From Ophiura sarsii (taxonomy: Eukaryota > Echinodermata > Ophiuroidea > Amphilepidida > Ophiuridae): a stretch of 64,000 nt of DNA. The notes beneath the pieces are model-generated. The model did no database searches, was not told the DNA's origin, and worked only from the letters and a program-made list of their open reading frames with translations. The translations under genes and the position numbers were made by a program. Positions 25,858-34,883 of the stretch are shown in pieces. Each line of letters begins with the position of its first letter. Position 1 is the first letter of the stretch. The stretch is taken from assembly GCA_035610835.1 (NCBI GenBank), contig CM069454.1, forward strand, positions 1,737,117-1,801,116, written 5' to 3'.

Positions 25858-26900
25858 CTTAATCTATACTTATGTACCATCATGCGCACGTGTAATTCTA
25901 CAGGTTTAATCAAGGCCTACCACTATCTATTTTGATGATGCATGCATTATGATCAACATATCAACACTTTATTGCATATCCACATAATTTTACTCTGATA
26001 ATGTGCATTATCCACAGCGTATCGGTTTTTCATGCTGTTTGGGCGGACCACACTAGATGCTAGCGAGTCACCATTACTCAATAGTCCTAGTGATACTATA
26101 CTTTGTTTTATCACCCAGCTCATCGTTTTGTCTAAAAATGTTCGAGTTTGGGAGTCTGCTACGCAATAGATACTATGTACCCGTGCCTAACCGATTATCT
26201 AGTATTCAAAATACTATTACCCGATACTACATTATCAGCCATATTTACTAATTACAATATATATTTATTAGTTGTCAAAGGATCCCATTTTAGTCCACCC
26301 TTTTTGTTTCGATGCATGGTATTCTCATCACACACATGTACAGCAGCTATTATTATTGTACCATTCAAAGATAGACACATTTTTGACCATTTGCGCATTA
26401 TTTAAAATCAAAAGGCTTTACCATCGTCACCTGTGATTGCGGTATATGAATAGAATCACAAAGCTGAAAGTGATGGACTTTGAACATTTACCATAACTAT
26501 AGAGCATGTTTCTACTTGGGAAATTAACGGTAATTACCGTTTAATTGCCCAGTAGAAACAGCCAGATAACGCTTATTAACGCTAAGTTTTGTAACCATAA
26601 AAACCTTTTCAAACCATGGTTTGTTAATTGTGATTAGCGCTAACTCGCACAGTAAAAACAACCACCCATTAAATCCTTACGCTAAGTTCTTGTGATTCAG
26701 TAGTATACACGTACATCCGGGATTATGCGCACTGTGGGTGTGTGTTTACAACGAATGTCATTTTCTTATTTGGTATTTGTGTTGTTAACATGCAATGTTA
26801 AAAAATAAATCGTTATCAATCTTTATAAATAATGTGCAGTCTTTGGTAGCAAATTATCACAAGGTAACTAACCAAATATATTTCAATAACAAAATCAAAA

Positions 26901-27262
26901 TTAGAATAACCCTAACCCCGGTTTAGTGTTTTTAAATAATCTGAGATATATCTTTGCAAGTATTTTAGAAATAGAATCCCAAAGTTGAGTACAGTCTTTT
27001 TGCGACTCTTTTTGACTCATCACCTTGTAGAACATTTTACCTGTTGCGTCAAGCACACACACTTCAGCTGTACTAATATCTCCCAATGCGTCACCAGCGG
27101 TTAAACCACCCAATGTAATTGTAGTACATTCAACATCTTCAATATCATCGTCAACCTTAGCCTCAATGAAATCGACTAATCGTTTTTCGGTGTCGCCAGC
27201 CGCTAATGCTACCGTTCCGTCAACAGTAAAACCGATATCGGTGTCATCGGCAATCGTTATTG
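26901..27262 (-). CDS. Calx-beta-like terminal exon beta, copy 4
   Basis: Best candidate for the working 3' exon. The acceptor GTGTTAAG is intact at the 27263 side and the exon starts with the two bases that complete the alpha codon. It encodes the DDTDIGFTVDG, AAGDTEKRL, DDDIEDVE and VCVLDATG segments of the Calx-beta-type domain and a charged tail. The TAG of copies 1 and 2 is AAG here, so the protein is longer and ends LRLFKNTKPGLGLF before the TAA at 26901-26903. With alpha copy 4 and the signal exon at 40611-40680 the coding total is 528 nt, a multiple of three, giving 175 residues. The family assignment is by pattern; a different beta-sandwich domain is possible. Confidence 0.65.
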
Positions 27263-27753
27263 CTTAACACAAAATAAATATAATACATAAGATGGTAGAC
27301 ACTAAGTAAATAGGTGTGCAATTTTGAAAAGGATCACATAATATTGCTTTTAAGGACAATTTATTATGTATGCATTAAATTATCGGGTTATTTTGTAACA
27401 TGAAATGTATGCAACATTGGAGATACTAGACAATTAGAGATATTAGACCCTTCATATTCCATTTTATTATTATTACGAAATGACATTGAAGCACTAATTA
27501 CGCCATAATGATCTCCATATTAAAATGTTGGAACGAACCTTTCAATGGGACTTGAATTGTTCCATTCATGATGTTTACAACGAGGCTTCATGTAGCATAT
27601 TTATCCGAATTTGAAAAACATGCTCGAACAATTACGCAGATCACACCTTAAGCGGGGAGGTCACTATCGGTATTGCATAGCGCCTGGCAGGCGTTAGAAT
27701 TGCTCGTACCAAAATATTGGGATCTTCCAACATACTACGAATAGGAGTTTTAC

Positions 27754-27849
27754 CTGCATTTCCTGTTGCACCACCATCCGCCACAACTGTTAGACTCAGT
27801 TTGCTTCCTTCTAAAACTAAATACTGTTCATCGACAAGCTGTAGTACAC
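27754..27849 (-). CDS. Calx-beta-like exon alpha, copy 4
   Basis: 96-nt phase 1-1 exon, acceptor CATTTGCAG, donor GCAG|GTAAAACTCC on the minus strand. It codes the first strands of the domain (EGSKLSLTVVADGG) with two replacements relative to other copies, A-to-V and F-to-L, and no stop. The intron to beta copy 4 is 491 bp, shorter than the 574 bp elsewhere. It is the first alpha exon met by a transcript coming from the right, and the signal exon at 40611-40680 ends in the compatible phase. Confidence 0.65.
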
Positions 27850-28058
27850 CTGCAAATGAAAAGAAAAGTAACAGTTGTCCGTTAAATTCACCATTGTTTA
27901 GTTGTTTTATTTTGTACTACGTTTAGATTCCTCTCTTACCATTGTTACGTATAGATTGTTTAACTTGTTCTACCCTATACCCTACCTCTCCCAGTCAATG
28001 GAACGGCTGGGTGACGTTATTGGAAGATCGGTCTTCGATGGATCTACTATACACTATC

Positions 28059-28330
28059 AGAACAAAGGTTAAAATATTTAATCATGTTGGTTAACATTTT
28101 AACCAACGGGAGGTTACCAGATAACCACACAATTGGTTGATTAAAACCGTAACCAACAGCTGTTGATTAAACCTTTACCTGTGGTTGGTTACAATTGTTA
28201 ATCATTTGTTGGTTAATATGTTTTAACCAACAGTGGTTGGTAACTTTAACCCGCGGTTGGTTAAAAATGTTAATCATTTGTTGGTTAATATGTTTTAAGC
28301 AACAGTGTTTGGTTAAAAAATGTTGGTTAT
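28059..28330. repeat. cluster of TTGGTTAA / TTAACCAA words
   Basis: About a dozen forms of GGTTAA and TTAACC in both orientations, giving many short inverted repeats. Two longer direct copies begin GTTAATCATTTGTTGGTTAA (near 28197 and 28269). TTAACCAA words return at 28862-28995 in one orientation only. No coding potential seen. Confidence 0.7.
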
Positions 28331-28371
28331 TTTTTTAATTTTGTTTTGCTAAACTTTAACCCAGACAACAT

Positions 28372-28770
28372 TACAATATTGGCCCCATATTGATGTTTCA
28401 TTGGCTCAATATTGGCTTCCAATATTGGCGCCAACCCGTGGTCAGGACCACCTTTGGCAAAGGGCAAGCACAGGACAAGGCACAGGACAAGGCACAGGAC
28501 AATGGACAAGATCCTAGCCAAAATGCCGGGAAGCGATAACTTATAAAAGCGGCCGCAAGTTTTAGACCACGTCAGAATTTGTATATGAAATCAATGGTGT
28601 CATTTTCCGCCCTTGGTATATTGTACCCAATATTGGACCAATATTGGTTGCCAACATGATGCCAATTGAAGAGCGCCAATGTTAAACTAATATTGGTCAA
28701 ATATTGGTTGGCAACATGATGCAAATTAGGGAGCGCCAATGTAAAACCAACATTGGTTCAATATTGGTGT
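28372..28770. repeat. cluster of AATATTGG words including three perfect CArG-type palindromes
   Basis: CCAATATTGG, which fits the SRF consensus CC(A/T)6GG, is at 28419-28428, 28627-28636 and 28638-28647, the last two one base apart. Many partial copies surround them, and a direct repeat carrying GCCAACATGATG-like and GAGCGCCAATGT words occurs near 28650-28680 and 28710-28742. It could be a regulatory cluster or simply a repeat family. A 12-bp tandem repeat (CACAGGACAAGG) lies at 28468-28503. Confidence 0.6.
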
Positions 28771-29035
28771 GATAATATGCACAAAATATGTTCCCGCCAT
28801 TGAAATTCTTTCGCGGGAATCTTGTTATGACCTATAATTGCTGGTTAAAATTATGATGCCTTAACCAACGTTGAATAAACTAAAAAATGAATTATATGTT
28901 TACTCTTTAACCAACTCAGTATTAAAAGAAATTTTGAACCAACGCTTCATTTTTAACCAATGTAGTATACTTTTTAACCAACATTCGTTTAACCCATGTT
29001 ATTTTAATACCTGTTCTGAGAGTGTAGGATTGAAA

Positions 29036-29175
29036 AACTTTACATTGAAAAAAAATTGTAACGATGTAAGGATTTTTAAAACCTAACATCGAAAATAAAT
29101 ATAAGGATGCAAGAAGTTCAAAAACCTAACATCGAAAAGAAATGTAAGGCTGTAAGGACTTCAAAAACCTAACAC
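29036..29175. repeat. 43-bp tandem repeat, about three copies
   Basis: AACCTAACATCGAAAA recurs at intervals of 43 bp (29081, 29124 and a diverged copy at 29167). Minisatellite-like, non-coding. Confidence 0.75.
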
Positions 29176-29207
29176 CTTAAAAAAGTAAGGTTTTAAAGTG
29201 CAAGCAA

Positions 29208-29666
29208 ATATCGTCAGCCTGCTTCGATAATTGCCTTACTCATTTTTTCTAGTTTATTAAAAATTATATAGGCCTATATATGAAAAGTGAGTTAGGTAAT
29301 TATCGAAGCAGGGTGACGATATTTTGAATAGCACCATGACTAGTGCAGGTGAATTCCAAACAGCAACAGTGAATGTTGGATATAATTAGGTTGGAGATAT
29401 ACCTTTAAGTGAAATATGGCTTGGTATAGGCCTAATACGAGTTAATATGACCCATTTTAAACATTTTACATAATAAGAACAATCTGCCTAACTCACAGTG
29501 CTGACTTAGGCAGAATTGAAATTGTGCATTTATCAACACTTTTGATTGGTCAATGACTTAGGTATTATTACAGCATGTGCATAATGCAATGAGGTCATGA
29601 TTTATGCAAAAAGCTCAATTTCGATGAAAAATGAGTTAGGCAATTATCGAAGCAGGCTGACGATAT
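29208..29666. mobile_element. MITE-like element with 40-bp terminal inverted repeats
   Basis: ATATCGTCAGCCTGCTTCG at 29208 is matched in inverted form up to 29666 with one mismatch in 40. A third copy of the arm lies inside at 29283-29322, inverted to the left end, so the left 115 bp is itself a hairpin. No transposase is present and no target duplication is obvious, so the superfamily is unknown. Confidence 0.7.
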
Positions 29667-29749
29667 GTAATTTAAAATCAATACAAGAAGGAAATAATAA
29701 CGAATATAACACTTTTTCGTACTATCATTGGTTGAATGATCGGTTGAGA

Positions 29750-29850
29750 CCATGAAGTTAACAAGAATACATTTTGAATGTCACATGCATCACGTATATT
29801 TATAAAAGGAGAGCGGCGGACCAGAACGAGATTTACGGGCAATTGGTGGG
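29750..29850 (+). promoter_or_regulatory. TATA-containing segment shared with 40960-41060
   Basis: TTTATAAAAG at 29799-29808 is followed 20 bp from TATAAA by CCAGAACGA (29821-29829). The segment at 40960-41060 is homologous over about 90 bp with the same TATA (41016-41025) and the same spacing to CCAGAACGA. Conservation centred on TATA and the start region suggests a duplicated promoter. No recognisable reading frame follows either copy; 29870-30390 holds nothing I can identify. Confidence 0.4.
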
Positions 29851-30394
29851 GCAATTAATCTGCCATCCTGGAAAAACGCTTATTCGTTAACAACTCCATC
29901 AGTTGTTCAAGGTGTCCCAACATTGATCGATGGGGAGTGGGGAAGGGAAAATTGTTGTCTAAGGTGTCCTATTCAGCTCTTAACAAAATAAACATCATTA
30001 AAGATCAGAAAACAAATATCTGCACATAATCTTCAAAACGTGGAAAATGTTCCAAGGACTTTTTTTCCAGGATTGTCTCGACAAAGTGAAAAACAAATCT
30101 TCTGAATTTGGTTCTCTCATAACTCAAAAACGGATTGTCGATTTTAGATTGAACCATAGGCGTTAGAACTATAGTATTGTTATAGAAAACCACAATGATT
30201 TATTTAGGATAAAGGTCACTGTAAACAATCCCCTATGGCAATTTACCTGTAGACCTATACAACTGTGTTAGTGTGTTCTGAAACGCATGCCATGGAGCTG
30301 CATACATGTTGTTGAGATTACATTGCTTTAAAACTTATTTTGCATTGATATACAAATGTGTTTCGATTGTAACATTAAAACAAAAACATAAACA

Positions 30395-30477
30395 CGTCGC
30401 CAGTTGGATTCGAACCAACATATTTAAAAAAACAATCATTGGAATTCCAACGACTTATCCATTCGGCCACGTCGCCA
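30395..30477 (-). tRNA. tRNA-like sequence, probable pseudogene
   Basis: The minus strand has a good A box (TGGCCGAATGG), a perfect B box (GGTTCGAATCC) and a perfect T stem GTTGG/CCAAC, with class II length as in Ser or Leu tRNAs. The acceptor strands do not pair: both ends read CTGGCGACGTG as a direct repeat. The anticodon arm (CGTTGGAATTCCAATG) is a palindrome without a proper 7-nt loop, and seven Ts lie in the variable arm. Probably a decayed tRNA or tRNA-derived repeat. 30480-30835 shows nothing else. Confidence 0.4.
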
Positions 30478-30837
30478 GCTCAAAAGATCAATCGACTTGT
30501 TTTGTATTTCATAGTTAACAGCACCGGAGAATAAAATGGTAAACTGTGACAGTTTAACAACAGTTTACCTTGTTTTAGGGATCGAACTGTTTAAATACCG
30601 AAATAATGAAGCATTAGCCGCAATTACACATTTTGGTAACATTTTTTTACCATTCCGAGTTGAAATAAAAAAATATATACTTTTTTTCTAACTAGGTCCT
30701 ATTTTGGGAACGTAAAAAGGTAATCCGGTAAATAAAAAAAAAACCTCCAGACCATTTTTCTCGATCTTCCAACTTTGACCGGCTTTTGATGTGACGTGTC
30801 ACTTAGTGTTTGTCCTTTTACTCCTTAGTCAAGTGAT

Positions 30838-31190
30838 TTAATAGGTGAATAGATACATTCAACGGCCTAAATATGTTAACACCTTAAAACCTAAAGTTAA
30901 CGTAACAAAAAAAAAAAACTATCGGAGCACACCTCAAAAGTAAATATTTCGTCATGAGTTGAAATAATATGGATTCCATCTACCCGATCGTGGGACCATT
31001 CAATCCAATAACAGATTTAATAGGTGAATAGATACATTCAACGGCCTAGACATTTTAACACCTTGAAACATACAGGTGTCTGTCGATATGTAACCATGTT
31101 AACATAACAACAACAACTACCCGGGCATACCTGCAAAGTAAATGATTTCGTCGTGAGTTGAAATAATATGGATTCCATTGCAATCCCATA
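30838..31190. repeat. 179-bp tandem duplication
   Basis: ATAGGTGAATAGATACATTC at 30841 recurs at 31020, and GTTGAAATAATATGGATTCC near 30958 recurs near 31159. A perfect plus-strand donor, CAAG|GTAAGT, follows the second copy at 31198, but the frame before it is too short to call an exon. Confidence 0.75.
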
Positions 31191-31197
31191 ATTCAAG

Positions 31198-31630
31198 GTA
31201 AGTTGTTCCTGGATTACTTTATTTTACATCTTTTAAGCTTATTTCCTTTCCTCCATATACATTGTCACATAGATAATCATGTTAACGTAATAGAGTTTAG
31301 TTTCATATAATTTAAAAATATATATTATTATAGAATATATTTTTCTTTGAAGTTATTACTAAAGATAAATATTCAAAGAAAGTATTCTTTGACATATTAA
31401 ATATTCATCCTCAGATAGTAGAGGAGGATTGGTAACTGGTTCAGTTATAAGCTTATTTCGTGATATAAAAGTTGTAAGCGCACCGAATTGCTATGAAAAT
31501 ATCAACCAGGAAACTGTATAAACATAACATATAAATAATGCTGAACAATATTTAAATAAAATGTCAAATACCACTAACTGAAAACTTGTCATTTACATAG
31601 AATTGGAATCGGTCATTCAAGGCCTCATCA
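31198..31630. other. AT-rich stretch, no gene seen
   Basis: No long frames, RNA signatures or element ends recognised. Confidence 0.5.
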
Positions 31631-31631
31631 A

Positions 31632-31712
31632 GGCCCATTGCCACTTCGTCCAATGCCATTTCGTCTATTAACCAGTTTGTCCAATGCCATTTCGTCCATT
31701 AGTCACTTTGGT
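31632..31712. repeat. minisatellite of CGTCCAATGCCATTT type
   Basis: Variants of CCATTTCGTCCAATG occur in tandem. The reverse complement of the same word family makes up 39003-39175, so this is a dispersed short-period repeat. Confidence 0.65.
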
Positions 31713-31774
31713 AGAGTTCTTAGTTTATGAATTTGCAAATAAATAAAGTACACCATTTCTTATTTTATCTAAAG

Positions 31775-32008
31775 ACACTCGTCTACTTAGGACCCAAACG
31801 CCGTCATATTTGCGAACGTGCTACAGAAATCTGTGCAATGGCTAAAAACAAAAATGCAGTTTTACCTTTTTCTCTGAAATGTATTGGAGTTATGGATTAT
31901 TATGACAAATGGTGGTATGGTATAAAACATTTTGGCGTACAATTTATTAAATCCCAGGCGTGTTTGAATAATGTTTCATCTCGACAAAGTGCTAAGTCAT
32001 GTGTTTGA
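31775..32008 (+). CDS. possible 3'-terminal exon, function unknown
   Basis: An open frame of 77 codons begins right after the acceptor-like tract TTCTTATTTTATCTAAAG and ends in TGA. An AATAAA follows at 32102. The frame has ordinary protein composition, including ICERATEICAMAKNKN and DYYDKWWYGIKHFG, unlike the low-complexity frames nearby, and would start in phase 0. The same frame is open upstream to an ATG at 31727. I do not recognise the family and could not find the preceding exon with confidence; the perfect donor at 31198 is the nearest but its frame closes quickly. It may be a chance frame. Confidence 0.3.
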   Translation, partial: TLVYLGPKRRHICERATEICAMAKNKNAVLPFSLKCIGVMDYYDKWWYGIKHFGVQFIKSQACLNNVSSRQSAKSCV

Positions 32009-32020
32009 ACAAGTGGTCCG

Positions 32021-32572
32021 AAGGAGTATGGGGCAACTGGTACGCCTGCAAAAACTTAATCACAATTGTAAAATTAATTTTGAAAATTAGTTGTTAGTGT
32101 CAATAAAACTTGACTCGGTATTGAAATGTGAATATAATATGAAATAATTCACATTCTTTCTAGTTCTCAGACAAAATTACATATTAGGCCTAAATGTGCT
32201 GTCGAAAATTTCGCTTGCATTGTACACCATTAGTATACTGCTATGTACACGTTAACCACGAAAACTGTATAAAACAGGGGTTTCATGAGACATGTATCCT
32301 TTTTACATGTTAAATAATATGGAAATGTGTTTGTTAAGGAAATACTGCCTAGTTTCCGTGTTTTCATTCACTGATTTCTGTGTATTCTAACCGTTGGAAC
32401 ACATAGGACCAGTTGCCCCAATATATAGATATTTTTTAACATTGATTATATGTTATATGTAAACAGTTACATGGGTGATATTTTCATAGCAATTCCATAA
32501 ATATTTACACGAGCTTTAATCTTTTATATCATGAAATATGCTTAATCGGACCAGTTACCCCATCCTTCCCTC
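32021..32572. mobile_element. diverged TIR element, GGAAGGATGGGGTAACTGG family
   Basis: The left end reads GAGTATGGGGCAACTGGT; the right end, inverted, reads GGAAGGATGGGGTAACTGGT. A third inverted word GGACCAGTTGCCCC lies inside near 32407. It starts a few bases after the stop of the possible exon above. The ends resemble those of the element at 48714-49500 (GGGGAAGGTGGGGTAAT). Confidence 0.5.
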
Positions 32573-32749
32573 ATAGTACAGAGTGCCCCACAAGTTTCAA
32601 AAACCGAACAATCGAACAATTTTATGGTATTGCGAGTTATGTGGTCAAAACTCTCAGAGTGTGTTTTATATTGAGACTGAGGCCTCAAAAGGAGTAATGT
32701 TTGGTACCGAAATGATTCTACAAGTTTTCTCTTTCCAAATATATTTTAA

Positions 32750-33180
32750 GTGTAACAATACCACCTATGTGTGAGTCCATCTCGAAACCATTAACCCTAG
32801 ATACAAATAAATGTGTTTTATACAAATCAAGTCATCTTGAAAAAGGGACTTTACCTACAAAAGATCCCATTTTAAAAATGAAAGTGCAGTGTATTTTTAC
32901 AATCAATACCCATACCTCCTTTTTGTGAACCCATCTCGAAACAATTAACCCTATACCGAAAAAAAAGTATTATACAAAACAAGTCAACTTGAAAAGGGGG
33001 ACTTTACCTAAAAATCCCATTTTCAAAATGATAGTGCAATGTACTTTTACAATCAATACCAATACCACCTATTTGTGAGCTCATCTCGAAACAATTAACC
33101 CTATACAAAAACAAGTGTATTAAAAAAAAGGGAGTTTACCTAAAAAAAGAAAATCCCATTTTCAAAATGAAAGTGTGTCA
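32750..33180. repeat. three tandem copies of a ~150-bp repeat
   Basis: ATCTCGAAAC occurs at 32779, 32933 and 33083, each copy followed by AATTAACCCTA-like, ACTTTACCTA and TCCCATTTT words in the same order. The third copy is partly deleted. Non-coding. Confidence 0.8.
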
Positions 33181-33745
33181 ATTGGAACAATTTGGTTCGG
33201 TAATTAGGCCTGTCTACTGTATAGGCTAATAAAAAGTGCATTATTATTGTAGTTTTCGTGACTGATCTCTATGTTGTTATTTGTACTTATTATAGAGTAA
33301 ATAAACTCAAACAACAACTGTTAGAAATTGAACCGAAGACAGCCCAACTCAAAAAAGAATAAGAAAAAAGAAGAAAAAAAAAGAAAAGAAAAAAAATATA
33401 ACTGTTTAGTCATAATTAATAGATATTATTGTGGTGATTTTCTGTAATTCAAAATTGGGCTAATTACCTCATTAAATATGCAAATTTGTTTATTTGGAAA
33501 AGTACACGATAACTTGTTTTTCCCTCAGACAAATTAAAATAACGAATCGATATCCATTTTAGTTTGTAGTCAACTTCATAGACCCTCAAATCAAAATAAC
33601 GAGTTTAAAATGAGCTGAGAACGACAACAAAATCTTTCATTATATTATACAAAATGTTTCACCCATATTGAAATAGGTCTAGGTTTAATTTGTATGCTAC
33701 AGTTCTCTTAGCCTTATGAAAAAAAAAACGGGTTGCTGTAGAGGA
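33181..33745. other. AT-rich stretch with A-rich tract, no gene seen
   Basis: An AAAGAA-type purine tract lies near 33355-33400; otherwise nothing recognised before the gap. Confidence 0.5.
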
Positions 33746-33845
33746 NNNNNNNNNNNNNNNNNNNNNNNNNNNNNNNNNNNNNNNNNNNNNNNNNNNNNNN
33801 NNNNNNNNNNNNNNNNNNNNNNNNNNNNNNNNNNNNNNNNNNNNN
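33746..33845. other. assembly gap, 100 N
   Basis: Exactly 100 N, the usual size for a gap of unknown length, so true spacing across it is uncertain. Confidence 0.99.
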
Positions 33846-34004
33846 ACTATCATTCTCAGTTTTCCCATGAAATATTATGACACATTTTCTCTATCTCTCG
33901 TTCTCTTTGTAATCCGTACAACAATGGTACAATTACAATAATCAAATCTCATAATAAAAAGAATCCTTTTAGCCGGCAATATTGAATACTTTAATCTCTA
34001 ATTA

Positions 34005-34880
34005 GGGACCGTTCATTATTTATGGTGGAGGGGGGGGGGGGGGGGGGCGGTTGGGATAAATTCGAGACTCGTATGTTAAAATTACCTAACCCCCCTACAA
34101 CCGAAACTGAAAATTACATGACCCCCCCTGCTAACCGGTAGCTTTTTACACCCCCCCCCCCCCCCCCCCCCCCCTCCCCGAAAAAAATCCAACTCGTCAC
34201 ATACTTAAGGGCTGTCTTTACCTATTGGAATTTTGTTAATGGATACGTTGGCAAATTTTGTTTGTGCCCTATCTGAAAGGCCAATAATTGTTATGATGCC
34301 CCTTCTTTTTATTGTGTGAAATTAGTAATGGCGAGCGTAGCGAGTTGGAATTTTTTTCTTCATATTTATACATTTTGGGTTGTGAGTCTTTATAACCCGA
34401 ACAAGTTAGAACATTCTGAGCAGAAATGTATAATCCAGTGAAACGTTCTACGTTTGTGAGCATTGGTGCAAAGCAGAGATGAGGTGAAAAGTATGCAATA
34501 AATCACATTTTTTTTGAAATTGGATTTTGTAACATTATACACCCTGTGGCTCTGTCTCGACCGTTGATGATTATATAGATGTTTTTTTCACCATATCGTC
34601 GATTTGCTGTCCAGAAATCGTCTCATAGTAAAAGTTTTGAAGTCGATAGGTTTTAAGAAAATATGCACGAAGCGCAGAAAAAAAATGGCATTTACACTCC
34701 AAAATAGCCTCTAAAAATCACTCCAATCACCATCATCTTGGTAGTTCAAACAAATTTACACAACCCCCCCCTGTTCAAGAATAAAAAGTTACATAACCCC
34801 CCCTATTTCAACATATGAAAGTTACATGACCCCCCTATAGTTTACCCAACCGCCCTCCACCATAAATAATGAACGGTCCC
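34005..34880. mobile_element. PIF/Harbinger-like MITE, copy 1
   Basis: Terminal inverted repeats start GGGACCGTTCATTATTTATG and are matched at the right end. TTA flanks both ends (34002-34004, 34881-34883), the 3-bp duplication expected for PIF/Harbinger. The interior has long G runs near the left end, C runs in the middle and no transposase. A second family member is at 50756-51611. Confidence 0.8.
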
Positions 34881-34883
34881 TTA

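Larger units (their letters stand above)
6084..26259. repeat. 1,470-bp satellite array with embedded hammerhead ribozymes, 13.7 copies
   Basis: Head-to-tail monomers of exactly 1,470 bp, except one of 1,473 bp that has CCC inserted at 17548-17550. I found only about nine variable sites over 20 kb, so identity between copies is above 99%. The first copy starts near GCTAATTGAATTC and the last is cut in mid-monomer after ACAATA. Each monomer has a TATA box, a type I hammerhead, a 64-codon open frame and several perfect inverted repeats. Private variants mark single copies: A-to-T at 6360, C-to-G at 7738, T-to-G at 14899, G-to-T at 15186, T-to-C at 20406 and C-to-T at 24845. The uniformity implies very recent amplification or continuing homogenisation. 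Confidence 0.97.
26255..27975. repeat. right-hand gene-segment unit after the satellite
   Basis: Sequence returns to the duplicated block at CAATATATATTT, which corresponds to 5095 in the left block, and runs through the palindrome, beta and alpha exons until homology ends near 27975. The bases CAATA are shared by satellite and block at the junction. Compared with the left block, the left breakpoint (6079) and this one omit 963 bp (4132-5094 in unit coordinates). Confidence 0.85.

Noticed and set aside
6084..26259. CRISPR or rDNA-type array
   Set aside because: Units are 1,470 bp with no spacers and no rRNA sequence.
28327..28521. Minus-strand frame with a signal-peptide-like LVLCLVLCLVLCL start
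   Set aside because: The hydrophobic run is the translation of a 12-bp tandem repeat inside a non-coding word cluster.
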